22,718 bases of DNA from DATHWB01 sp041744795. Its GTDB lineage: Bacteria; Actinomycetota; Acidimicrobiia; Spongiisociales; ZC4RG35. The notes below the pieces were generated by a model that made no database searches, had not been told where the DNA came from, and saw only the letters and a program-made list of their open reading frames with translations. Where the stretch lies: positions 1-22,718 of the forward strand of contig JBGTKD010000103.1 in the NCBI GenBank assembly GCA_041744795.1. Reading direction: 5' to 3'. Every line of letters begins with the position of its first letter. Within the stretch, counting starts at the first letter, position 1. The position numbers were made by a program, and so were the translations under genes. This document shows positions 13,913 through 20,887 of the stretch, piece after piece.

Positions 13913-15544
13913 GTGATCACCGACTGGGCTCGCTCTGACCATGTGACGCGGCTCAACCGCACCTTCGATGTGCTGATCGTCGGCGGCGGCGTAACGGGAG
14001 CCGGGGCCGCACTCGATCTGAGCGCCCGCGGTCTCGAAGTGGCTGTTGTCGACCGTTCCGACTTTGCCCAGGGAACATCCTCGAGGTCAACCAAGCTTTT
14101 TCACGGCGGCATTCGCTACATGCCTCAATTTCACTTTGCTCTGGTGTCTGAAGGCCTGCGCGAACAGAAGGTCCTGGCTCGGGTGGCTGACTTTCTGTAC
14201 CACCCTCTGGAGTTCGTCGTCCCGCTATATCGCCAGTTCGGCCTGGCCGATGCTCCTTCGTGGGCGTCCCGAGGTTGGAAGGCGCCGCTGGCGTTGCGAG
14301 CCGGATTGGTTGCTTACGACCTGCTCGGCGGCCTCGGCAGACCTGGATCGCGACATAGCGCGATCTCTGCCGAACGTCTCCTGGCGGATCTCCCAACACT
14401 GCGCCCCGAGGGCCTCAAGGGGGGCTTTGTCTACTCCGACGCCCAGACCGATGACGCCCGCCTGGTGATCAGCCTGATCAAGACAGCCGTGGTCAGATAC
14501 GGCGCCGTTGCCACGAACCGGATAGAGGTGGAACTGGTTGAACCGCTCGATCCGGGGTTTCGGGTTCGCTGCCATGACCGCCAGACCGGGGAAAGATTCA
14601 CCACCACTGCCAAGACGGTCCTGGCGGCCACCGGCGCGTTCGATCCGCCAGGACTGTCGACGGGCGAGTCGAACCTGCGAGTCGTCAGATCCAAGGGCAG
14701 CCACCTCATCGTCAGTCGACAGGTGACAAACCTTGGTGAGAGAGCCCTCGTGCTCCCCGAAACAGATGACGGAAGGGTCTTGTACATCGTTCCCTGGCTC
14801 GGTCACTCGATGATCGGCACTACCGACACCGACTACACCAGCGAGCCGACGCATCCGACCGCCAGCCCCGAAGACACCGAGTACCTGATACGTCACGTTC
14901 GCCGCTACCTGGACGTCGACGACTTCCAGCCGATAAGCGCGTTTGCCGGTCTGCGGGCTCTCAAGGACACCGGCGGTGGATCCAGCCCAAGAGCCTCTCG
15001 CGAACATGTGATCGAACAGCCGGTGCCGGGCTACATCCAGGTGGCTGGGGGAAAGCTCACGACCTACCGCCGCATTGCTGCAGAGGCATCCGACACCGTC
15101 GCAAGTGCACTGGGTTTGGGTGTGCGATCGTCCACGGACTCATTGCCCCTCATTGGAGCAGGGGCGGATCGAGCGCGTTTGGAAGCACGCCTCCGTGCGG
15201 CGGGAGCCCATCCGGACGTCATAGGTCCGACGATCGATCGCAACGGTGGAGATGTCGAACGAATCGCCGAGTTGATGGAGACTGATACTTCCCTGGCCAC
15301 CCCACTAGGTGACCGTCGCTCTTCGCTGGCCGACGTCGTGCACGCGATCCGCAACGAGGGAGCCACCCGAATCTCGGACATCACGCTGCGGAGAACTCAC
15401 CTGGCCTGGTTCACCAACGACCATGGTCGATCCGATAGCGACAGGATCGCCGATGTGATGGCCGTTGAACTCGGATGGAGCGCTCAGGAACGCGAGTCCG
15501 CACTTGCAGACCATGAACAAGAGTTGGCTGCCGAGGCTCTCTGA
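13913..15544 (+). CDS. glpD: Aerobic glycerol-3-phosphate dehydrogenase (FAD-dependent)
   Basis: GlpD oxidises glycerol 3-phosphate to dihydroxyacetone phosphate at the membrane and passes electrons to quinone. The product is 543 residues from GTG 13913, or 533 from GTG 13943. The FAD loop DVLIVGGGVTGAGAALDLS is near the N-terminus, followed by the family block SSRSTKLFHGGIRYM. Later signatures include GTTDTDY, FAGLRAL and QVAGGKLTTYRRIA. The C-terminal DAO_C-type domain ends in ELAAEAL. Neither GTG has a clear ribosome-binding site. GTG 13913 lies 7 nt after a TAGTTT box, so a leaderless start is plausible. The gene converges on glpK with 11 bp between stops, so the two glycerol genes are not one operon. 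No glycerol facilitator gene (glpF) is seen. Confidence 0.93.
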   Translation: MITDWARSDHVTRLNRTFDVLIVGGGVTGAGAALDLSARGLEVAVVDRSDFAQGTSSRSTKLFHGGIRYMPQFHFALVSEGLREQKVLARVADFLYHPLEFVVPLYRQFGLADAPSWASRGWKAPLALRAGLVAYDLLGGLGRPGSRHSAISAERLLADLPTLRPEGLKGGFVYSDAQTDDARLVISLIKTAVVRYGAVATNRIEVELVEPLDPGFRVRCHDRQTGERFTTTAKTVLAATGAFDPPGLSTGESNLRVVRSKGSHLIVSRQVTNLGERALVLPETDDGRVLYIVPWLGHSMIGTTDTDYTSEPTHPTASPEDTEYLIRHVRRYLDVDDFQPISAFAGLRALKDTGGGSSPRASREHVIEQPVPGYIQVAGGKLTTYRRIAAEASDTVASALGLGVRSSTDSLPLIGAGADRARLEARLRAAGAHPDVIGPTIDRNGGDVERIAELMETDTSLATPLGDRRSSLADVVHAIRNEGATRISDITLRRTHLAWFTNDHGRSDSDRIADVMAVELGWSAQERESALADHEQELAAEAL

Positions 15545-15555
15545 CGACGCGACTC

Positions 15556-17040
15556 TCACACCCAGTCGAATGTGCGCTCCACGGCCTTCTTCCACCGCTC
15601 ATAGATCGCGGCACGCACAACTTGGTCCATCTTCGGCTCCCAACGCCGGTCCTCTCCCCAATTCGCACGCAGGTCATCCACCGAGTCCCACACGCCGACG
15701 GCGAGCCCCGCGGCGTAGGCCGCTCCGAGCGCAGTCGTCTCTGCTGTCTTCGGGCGAATGACTGGCACGCCGAGAACGTCGGCTTGAAACTGCATGAGGA
15801 GCTCGTTTTCCACCATGCCACCGTCGACCTTCAATTCGGTGAGGTCGACACCCGAATCGGCGTTCATCGCGTCTAGGACCTCCCGGGTCTGGAACGCTGT
15901 CGCTTCGAGGGCAGCCCGAGCGATGTGACCACGCGTTGCATACCGGGTGAGACCGACGATCACACCACGCGCGTCAGACCGCCAATGGGGGGCGAACAGT
16001 CCTGAAAAGGCAGGTACGAAGTAGACGTCACCGTTGTCCGCGACCGACCGGGCAAGCTCTTCCACCTCGGAGGCGCTGTCGATCAAACCAAGGTTGTCCC
16101 TCAACCACTGGACGAGCGAGCCCGTTACGGCGATAGAGCCTTCCAGCGCGTACACAGGGGCTTCGTCACCTATTTGATAGCCGACGGTGGTGAGCAGACC
16201 ATTCTCGGAGTGGACAAGTTCGGTCCCTGTGTTCAACAGCATGAAGTTGCCCGTGCCATAAGTGTTTTTGGCACTGCCTATGTCGAAACATGTCTGGCCG
16301 AACAGCGCCGCCTGCTGGTCGCCGAGGACCCCACCGATCGGGACGCCTTCGAGGGGACCGGTGCCATACCCGAGGACTCCGACGGATGGGACGATCTCGG
16401 GCAGGACAGATTCGGGTACGCCGATCTCGCGGGTGAGCTCATCGTCCCATTGCAGGGTGGCCAGGTCCATGAGCATCGTCCGGGATGCGTTAGTGACGTC
16501 GGTCACATGACGGGTTCCTCCGGTCAAGTGCCAGACCACCCACGAGTCCACGGTCCCGAAGGCGAGTTCACCTCCCTCGGCCCTCTGGGCGAGGTCCGGA
16601 CGGTCGTCGAGCAGCCAGCGAACTTTGGGCCCTGCGAAATAGGTCGCCAGAGGAAGCCCCGTCTTTGATCGGAACCGATCCGAGCCGACTCCGCCACCGA
16701 GCACGCGGACCAACTCGTCGGTCCTGGTGTCCTGCCACACGATCGCATTCGCCGCTGGCTCGCCGGTAGCCCGGTCCCAAAGAACCGCGGTTTCGCGCTG
16801 GTTGGTGATACCCACCGCCGCGAGTTCGGACCCCTCTATCCCGGCCTTGTCCAGGGCGCCGCGGATGACCGACCACATACGGTCGATGATCTCTACGGGA
16901 TCGTGCTCCACCCAGCCTGGCTTGGGAAAGATCTGGCGGTGTTCTTGCTGATCGACCGCCACGACCGCACCCGCAGTGTCGAAGATGATGAACCGCGTGC
17001 TGGTAGTTCCCTGGTCCAACGCTCCGACGAGTTTGCCCAA
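15556..17040 (-). CDS. glpK: Glycerol kinase, TTG start
   Basis: GlpK phosphorylates glycerol with ATP to glycerol 3-phosphate. It is full length at 494 residues (E. coli 502). The FGGY-family phosphate loop GALDQGTTSTRFIIFD opens the protein. GTVDSWVVWHLTGG, GVLGDQQAALFGQTCF and DGGMVENELLMQFQADVLG are typical, and ETTALGAAYAAGLAVGVW is the C-terminal family signature. The start is a TTG placed 6 nt after an excellent GGAGGGAGG site. Upstream in-frame starts lie inside pth and were rejected. A TAGGTT box (TANNNT) is present in the 49-bp gap after pth, so glpK may have its own promoter as well as read-through from rplY-pth. It faces glpD tail to tail. Confidence 0.96.
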   Translation of the reverse strand: MGKLVGALDQGTTSTRFIIFDTAGAVVAVDQQEHRQIFPKPGWVEHDPVEIIDRMWSVIRGALDKAGIEGSELAAVGITNQRETAVLWDRATGEPAANAIVWQDTRTDELVRVLGGGVGSDRFRSKTGLPLATYFAGPKVRWLLDDRPDLAQRAEGGELAFGTVDSWVVWHLTGGTRHVTDVTNASRTMLMDLATLQWDDELTREIGVPESVLPEIVPSVGVLGYGTGPLEGVPIGGVLGDQQAALFGQTCFDIGSAKNTYGTGNFMLLNTGTELVHSENGLLTTVGYQIGDEAPVYALEGSIAVTGSLVQWLRDNLGLIDSASEVEELARSVADNGDVYFVPAFSGLFAPHWRSDARGVIVGLTRYATRGHIARAALEATAFQTREVLDAMNADSGVDLTELKVDGGMVENELLMQFQADVLGVPVIRPKTAETTALGAAYAAGLAVGVWDSVDDLRANWGEDRRWEPKMDQVVRAAIYERWKKAVERTFDWV

Positions 17041-17089
17041 CTTTGCCCTCCCTCCGGGAACGAACCTAGTCCAGCCTCCCGGGCGCGGG

Positions 17090-17665
17090 TCAGCCTGGGG
17101 ACCGATGGGCGGCTTGCTCCTGGGCTCGCTGGGGATCGGAGACCCAACGCTCGACCACATCGGCAGCATCAACCACCACCAGATCGGCATCGAGCCTCTC
17201 CCGAGTGCCAAAGCGCCGAAGCACGAAGTCGGCAGGATCCTGGCGGCCCGGGGGACGACCCACACCCACCTTCAGCCGGCTGAACTCTTTGGTGCCGAGG
17301 GACCGCTCTAGGGAGCGAATACCGTTGTGGCCACCCGAACCTCCGCCGACCTGGATCCTCAACCTCCCGAAGTCCAGATCGATGTCATCGTGGACGACGA
17401 GCAACTCAGATACGTCTGTCTTCATGTACCGGAGCACAGCGGACACTGGACCGCCCGACTCGTTCATGAATGAGAGTGGAAGCGCGAGAACGACCTTCTC
17501 AGCACCGAGGTGCATCTCCGCGACCTCGGAGCGGGTCCGCATCAGCTTCGCCTTGAAGCGCTCGCCGTGGCGTCGGGCCAACTCCCCGAGAACCTCGGCT
17601 CCGATGTTGTGCCGGGTCCCCTCGTAGTCGGATCCGGGGTTCCGGAGACCGACAACGACCTTCAT
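17090..17665 (-). CDS. pth: Peptidyl-tRNA hydrolase
   Basis: Pth cleaves peptidyl-tRNA released from stalled ribosomes so that tRNAs are recycled. This 191-residue protein is a normal-length bacterial Pth. The conserved asparagine sits in VGLRNPGSDYEGTRHNIG (5-22), with the catalytic histidine in TRHNIG. LPLSFMNESGGPV, VVHDDIDLDFG (catalytic-site aspartate) and GGGSGGHNGIRSLE follow. The usual GLGNPG reads GLRNPG here, a change at the residue before the conserved Asn. The ATG is only 3 bp after the rplY stop, so rplY-pth are co-transcribed, as in many bacteria. Confidence 0.96.
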   Translation of the reverse strand: MKVVVGLRNPGSDYEGTRHNIGAEVLGELARRHGERFKAKLMRTRSEVAEMHLGAEKVVLALPLSFMNESGGPVSAVLRYMKTDVSELLVVHDDIDLDFGRLRIQVGGGSGGHNGIRSLERSLGTKEFSRLKVGVGRPPGRQDPADFVLRRFGTRERLDADLVVVDAADVVERWVSDPQRAQEQAAHRSPG

Positions 17666-17668
17666 GCG

Positions 17669-18358
17669 CTATTCGCCGGCGTCGTCGCCGTCAGAACCCT
17701 CGGCAGCCTCTTCGGACTCTTCACCCTCGACAGCCTCGCCCTCTTCGCCCTCGACGCCCTCTTCGCCCTCGGTCTCTTCGGGCTCTTCCGGCTCTTCGGC
17801 AGCGGGAACAGTCACCGACACGACCGTGTACGCAGGATCCTCTGTGTAGACCACGCCGTCGATAGCTGGCAGGTCGGCAATGCGGAGGGCATCGCCAACG
17901 TCCAAAGAAGAGATATCCAATTCGACATAAGTGGGAATGTTCGTGACCAGAGCCTCGATCTGAACCATGGTCCTGGCGGTGGACAGGACTCCGCCCGCCT
18001 CGATCCCAGGGGCTTCGCCCACAAGATGGACAGGGATTTCGGTAGCAACCGTGTCGGTGATCGAGACCGTCACAAAGTCAACGTGGCGGATTTCCCTGCG
18101 ATAGGGGTGAGTTTCGACCACTCGGGCAAGCGTGAGGATGTTGTTGTCACCGACGTCCAGATTGATCAGCGCGTTGAGACCGCTTTCGGTGGTCAGTGCA
18201 GCGCGCAGTTCGGTGTGGTCGATCGCGATGGGCAGCGGATCGGTGTCCTTGCCGTAGACGATCGCAGGCACGCTTCCGGCCCGACGCAAGCGACGAGACG
18301 AGCGACTTCCGGTGGCGCGGCCGGTTTCGGCGCGCAAACTGATCTGGTCAGACGACAT
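17669..18358 (-). CDS. rplY: Ribosomal protein bL25, long CTC form
   Basis: bL25 binds 5S rRNA in the large ribosomal subunit. This is the long CTC-type form of 229 residues. The N-terminal 5S-binding domain includes ISLRAETGRATGSRSSRRLRRAG and VPAIVYGKD; the second beta domain (about 95-185) includes EIRHVDFVTV. The last roughly 43 residues are almost only Glu, Gly, Ala, Asp and Ser. They are encoded by imperfect repeats, including a 16-bp unit at 17738-17753 repeated exactly at 17756-17771. Acidic tails are common in actinobacterial bL25. The ATG at 18358 follows AGGAG at 9-nt spacing; an earlier in-frame ATG at 18421 lies upstream of the predicted -10 box. pth follows 3 bp later. Confidence 0.96.
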   Translation of the reverse strand: MSSDQISLRAETGRATGSRSSRRLRRAGSVPAIVYGKDTDPLPIAIDHTELRAALTTESGLNALINLDVGDNNILTLARVVETHPYRREIRHVDFVTVSITDTVATEIPVHLVGEAPGIEAGGVLSTARTMVQIEALVTNIPTYVELDISSLDVGDALRIADLPAIDGVVYTEDPAYTVVSVTVPAAEEPEEPEETEGEEGVEGEEGEAVEGEESEEAAEGSDGDDAGE

Positions 18359-18400
18359 TGGCAAAGACTCCTGCGAAGCGGCGGGAAAACGAGACCCCGT

Positions 18401-18429
18401 ATTGTCGCGGCTGGCTGGCACAGCAGCAA
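18401..18429 (-). promoter_or_regulatory. Candidate rplY-pth promoter
   Basis: Leftward, TTGCTG (18429-18424), a 17-bp spacer and GACAAT (18406-18401) make a good sigma-70-type promoter. It is in the 107-bp gap before rplY and would give a leader of about 35 nt that contains the AGGAG site. Confidence 0.5.
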
Positions 18430-18465
18430 ACTGGCTCGAGCTGTTGGTCCGTTGATTCGATGCGT

Positions 18466-19098
18466 CTACCCGTCGAGCCGGCCGATCCAGTCCACCGTGT
18501 GATGCGCAAGGAAGTCATAAAGCTTCTCCTCCGGCCATTCGCGACCCCGGAACGAGTGATCAGCGCCCTCCATGTCGACAACGGTGGCGGTTGGGAGCGA
18601 GCGCACGTGGCGATCGAAGAGTTCCCCTCGGCTCAACGCGTCGCGAGAACCCTGAAAGAACAGCATTGGGGCCGCCACCGCCGGCAGGTGATCGATCCGC
18701 AAGTTGTCTGGTTTTCCGGCAGGGTGCAACGGATAGGCGTAAAGGACGACACCGCGCGCCGGGTAGCCGTCTGCGACGAGCATCGTTGCCATCCGACCGC
18801 CCATCGACCTGCCACCCAGTACCAGCGGACCGCCGAAGCGGTCCGCGATGGCCGTGGCGACCGTCGAGTGGCTCGCGAGTGGGACGGCCGGCCGGTCAGG
18901 GCGTCGCCTACCAGCTTGGGTGTAGGGGTAGTTGAACGTGACGACCCGAACACCGTGCTCGGCTATCGCCCCCGAGATTCCCACGATCGAACGGTGGTGC
19001 TGGTCGGTCCCGGCTCCGTGAGCGAGGAGCAGAGTCAGATCACCTGCACCCCGGACCACGACACCGACCGACCCGCCTGAGGGCAGCGTTATGTCCAT
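18466..19098 (-). CDS. Alpha/beta hydrolase of the KANL3/TEX30-like type
   Basis: This small alpha/beta hydrolase of 210 residues resembles the dienelactone-hydrolase-like family that also holds human TEX30 and KANL3. The oxyanion region is LLLAHGAGTDQHH (23-35). The nucleophile elbow GGRSMGGRM gives S98, the acid is D153 in FFQGSRDALS, and H181 is in EGADHSFRG. There is no signal peptide or membrane segment, so it is cytosolic. The substrate is unknown. The ATG at 19098 has no Shine-Dalgarno but lies 9 nt after a TACCCT -10-like box, which suggests a leaderless or nearly leaderless mRNA. It diverges from pgl. Confidence 0.85.
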   Translation of the reverse strand: MDITLPSGGSVGVVVRGAGDLTLLLAHGAGTDQHHRSIVGISGAIAEHGVRVVTFNYPYTQAGRRRPDRPAVPLASHSTVATAIADRFGGPLVLGGRSMGGRMATMLVADGYPARGVVLYAYPLHPAGKPDNLRIDHLPAVAAPMLFFQGSRDALSRGELFDRHVRSLPTATVVDMEGADHSFRGREWPEEKLYDFLAHHTVDWIGRLDG

Positions 19099-19107
19099 GC
19101 CCCGGCG

Positions 19108-19135
19108 AGGGTACAGCTACCCCCTGCAGTACCCT
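19108..19135. promoter_or_regulatory. Mirror-symmetric divergent promoter between the hydrolase gene and pgl
   Basis: AGGGTACAGC (19108-19117) and GCAGTACCCT (19126-19135) are inverted arms with one mismatch. Each arm carries a TACCCT hexamer (TANNNT) on the strand leading to a gene. On both sides exactly 9 nt lie between TACCCT and an ATG (19098 leftward, 19145 rightward). Each -10 lies about where the other promoter's -35 would be. Neither gene has a Shine-Dalgarno, so both are probably read from leaderless or near-leaderless transcripts. Confidence 0.5.
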
Positions 19136-19144
19136 CCAAAGTCT

Positions 19145-19831
19145 ATGGACCTCTCTATATATGAAAGTCGCGCCGAACTCGCCGAAGCAACCGCGGCTCT
19201 CATCGCTGAGCGCGCGGCGGCCGAGCCGTTGACCCTCGGTCTGGCCGGCGGGTCGACCCCATCCGACGCCTACACAGCGCTCGGCGAGCATGACATCCAG
19301 TGGGACAGAGTCTCGATGTGGCTTTCGGATGAGCGCTGGGTCCCGCATGATGACCCGGAGTCGAATGGCAGGATGGCGCTGGAGTGCTTACCTCCAGAAG
19401 CCGCCGACCGGCTGATCCGTCCCCGTCACTCGAGCTTTCTGGACCCGGCAGACTCGGCCGCCCATTACGACGCCGAACTGCGTTCGATGCATGAAGACGG
19501 GCCGCCAGACCTGATATTGCTGGGCATGGGAACCGACGGACACACAGCCTCGCTATTTCCCGGCACGGACGCATTAGAGCCCGACCCGCACCGATGGTTC
19601 GTGGCCAATCGCGTGCCACAAGTCGACAACTGGCGTCTGACGGCCACACCGCAGCTATTGAAGATCGCCCGCCAAGTCCTTGTGCTCGTGTCCGGCCAGG
19701 CAAAAGCAGGAGTCTTGGCAGAGGTGATCGAAGGCCCGGACGGACAATTTCCGATCCAGTTGCTTCGCCATGCGGAAGGTCACGTGACAATCATGTGCGA
19801 CCGGGAAGCCGCCTCGGCCCTCTCCGGTTAG
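19145..19831 (+). CDS. pgl: 6-phosphogluconolactonase
   Basis: Pgl hydrolyses 6-phosphogluconolactone to 6-phosphogluconate in the oxidative pentose phosphate pathway. This is the 228-residue DevB/NagB-like form. It shows the phosphate loop LGLAGGSTPSDAY (31-43), SDERWVP with DPESNGRMA (61-78) and GMGTDGHTASLFP (127-139), which holds the active-site histidine region. The ATG at 19145 is used because the longer frame from 19091 would read through the promoter and the divergent hydrolase start. There is no Shine-Dalgarno. zwf, opcA, tal and tkt, frequent partners of pgl in Actinobacteria, are absent here, so pgl is isolated. Confidence 0.93.
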   Translation: MDLSIYESRAELAEATAALIAERAAAEPLTLGLAGGSTPSDAYTALGEHDIQWDRVSMWLSDERWVPHDDPESNGRMALECLPPEAADRLIRPRHSSFLDPADSAAHYDAELRSMHEDGPPDLILLGMGTDGHTASLFPGTDALEPDPHRWFVANRVPQVDNWRLTATPQLLKIARQVLVLVSGQAKAGVLAEVIEGPDGQFPIQLLRHAEGHVTIMCDREAASALSG

Positions 19832-19844
19832 GGCGCTGCGGCCG

Positions 19845-19850
19845 TAGCCT
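19845..19850 (+). promoter_or_regulatory. Putative -10 box for the lipoprotein esterase
   Basis: TAGCCT (TANNNT) is followed by exactly 9 nt and the ATG at 19860. This is the same geometry as the two TACCCT boxes of the neighbouring divergent pair. No Shine-Dalgarno is present, which again suggests a leaderless start. It lies 14 bp after the pgl stop. Confidence 0.4.
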
Positions 19851-19859
19851 TCGATGATC

Positions 19860-20798
19860 ATGTATCGCCTACTGGCTGTATCCCTCTTGCTCGTCGCCGC
19901 ATGTTCGTCATCGTCCAGCGATGAAACAGAACAGTCCGGGTCGGCTGCCCAGACAACCACCACCGAGACCTCCACCACTTCGACTACCACTTCAGACCTA
20001 GCCGTTCCGACGACGGAGACGACTCTCCCCCAGCCCGTCGAGCAGATCATCTACGAGTACTGGAAGGGTTCGTTCAAGTACCGGGACGGGCTCCGAATCG
20101 ACGTTCACGCGCCGGTCGATCGTTCCAACCATCCCATCGCCGTACTGGTGCACGGGGGTGGCTGGTACGGGGGTCGACTCGACTCCATGGGATACCTGGC
20201 AGACGGCCTCGCTGCGCGCGGGTTCGTCGTCTTCAACGCCTCATACCGCACCATTACCCAGGGAGGAGCGTTCCCCGCAATGGTGGAGGACGTCGCCTGC
20301 GCAGTCGCCTACGCCCGTGATCGTGCACTCGACTACTCGACCTCGGCGAACCACTTCACCCTGATCGGACATTCGGCGGGAGCCCATCTCTCATCCCTCG
20401 TTGCGTTCAGCCCGGACACTTTTGGTGGAGAGTGCCCAGGCGCGGATCTCCCGGTCGATGCATGGGTGGGGCTGGCGGGTTCGTACGACACCGACGCCTA
20501 CGCCTTTCTGCTGCAGTCGTTCTACGGCACCTCCCTATCGGAGGATCCCACGCCTTGGAACCAAGGCAACCCCTACACCTACGTCGATCAGATCTCACCC
20601 AACCTCGAGATTCTGTTGATCCATGGAACGGCTGACGAACTGGTGCCTGTCGGGATGACAGAAAACCTCTACCTCGCGGTTGACCAGGCGGGGGCGTCGG
20701 CCACACTCAAAATCGTCTCCGATGCCGGACACGGCGAGGTGACCAGCCCGCGCATCGTCGGCGACCTCATCGCCGCGTTCGTGATGGAGAGTTCATAG
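19860..20798 (+). CDS. Secreted lipoprotein alpha/beta hydrolase (esterase/lipase-like)
   Basis: This 312-residue predicted lipoprotein begins with signal MYRLLAVSLLLVAAC, lipobox VAAC, with lipidation at C15. A Ser/Thr-rich linker (about 16-56) probably holds the domain away from the membrane. The catalytic domain (about 65-312) has the esterase oxyanion motif HGGGW (98-102), nucleophile S172 in LIGHSAGAHL, D259 in IHGTADELVP and H291 in DAGHGEV. This fits the BD-FAE/carboxylesterase group. The substrate is not known; cell-surface esters or polymers are possible. An ATG at 19854 is also in frame, but the second ATG at 19860 has the TAGCCT box at the spacing seen upstream of pgl. The gene converges on the MFS gene. 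Confidence 0.86.
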   Translation: MYRLLAVSLLLVAACSSSSSDETEQSGSAAQTTTTETSTTSTTTSDLAVPTTETTLPQPVEQIIYEYWKGSFKYRDGLRIDVHAPVDRSNHPIAVLVHGGGWYGGRLDSMGYLADGLAARGFVVFNASYRTITQGGAFPAMVEDVACAVAYARDRALDYSTSANHFTLIGHSAGAHLSSLVAFSPDTFGGECPGADLPVDAWVGLAGSYDTDAYAFLLQSFYGTSLSEDPTPWNQGNPYTYVDQISPNLEILLIHGTADELVPVGMTENLYLAVDQAGASATLKIVSDAGHGEVTSPRIVGDLIAAFVMESS

Positions 20799-20801
20799 GC
20801 C

Positions 20802-20884
20802 GATCCAGTTGTTGGTGGATCTCGCAGGGGCGTCGACGGCTCCCTGGTGAGAGGATGGAGGCCCGTGCCGCCCCCGCCCCTGCG
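20802..20884. terminator. Inverted repeats between convergent genes
   Basis: Two inverted repeats fill the 89-bp gap between the esterase and MFS stops. GATCCA (20802-20807) pairs with TGGATC (20816-20821) over an 8-nt loop. The 10-bp CGCAGGGGCG (20823-20832) is matched exactly by CGCCCCTGCG (20875-20884), 42 bp apart. The long pair could fold from either strand and end both transcripts. There is no U-tract. Confidence 0.4.
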
Positions 20885-20887
20885 AAG

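Noticed and set aside
17041..17265. 75-residue extension of glycerol kinase
   Set aside because: It overlaps pth, and the strong GGAGGGAGG site places the start at TTG 17040.
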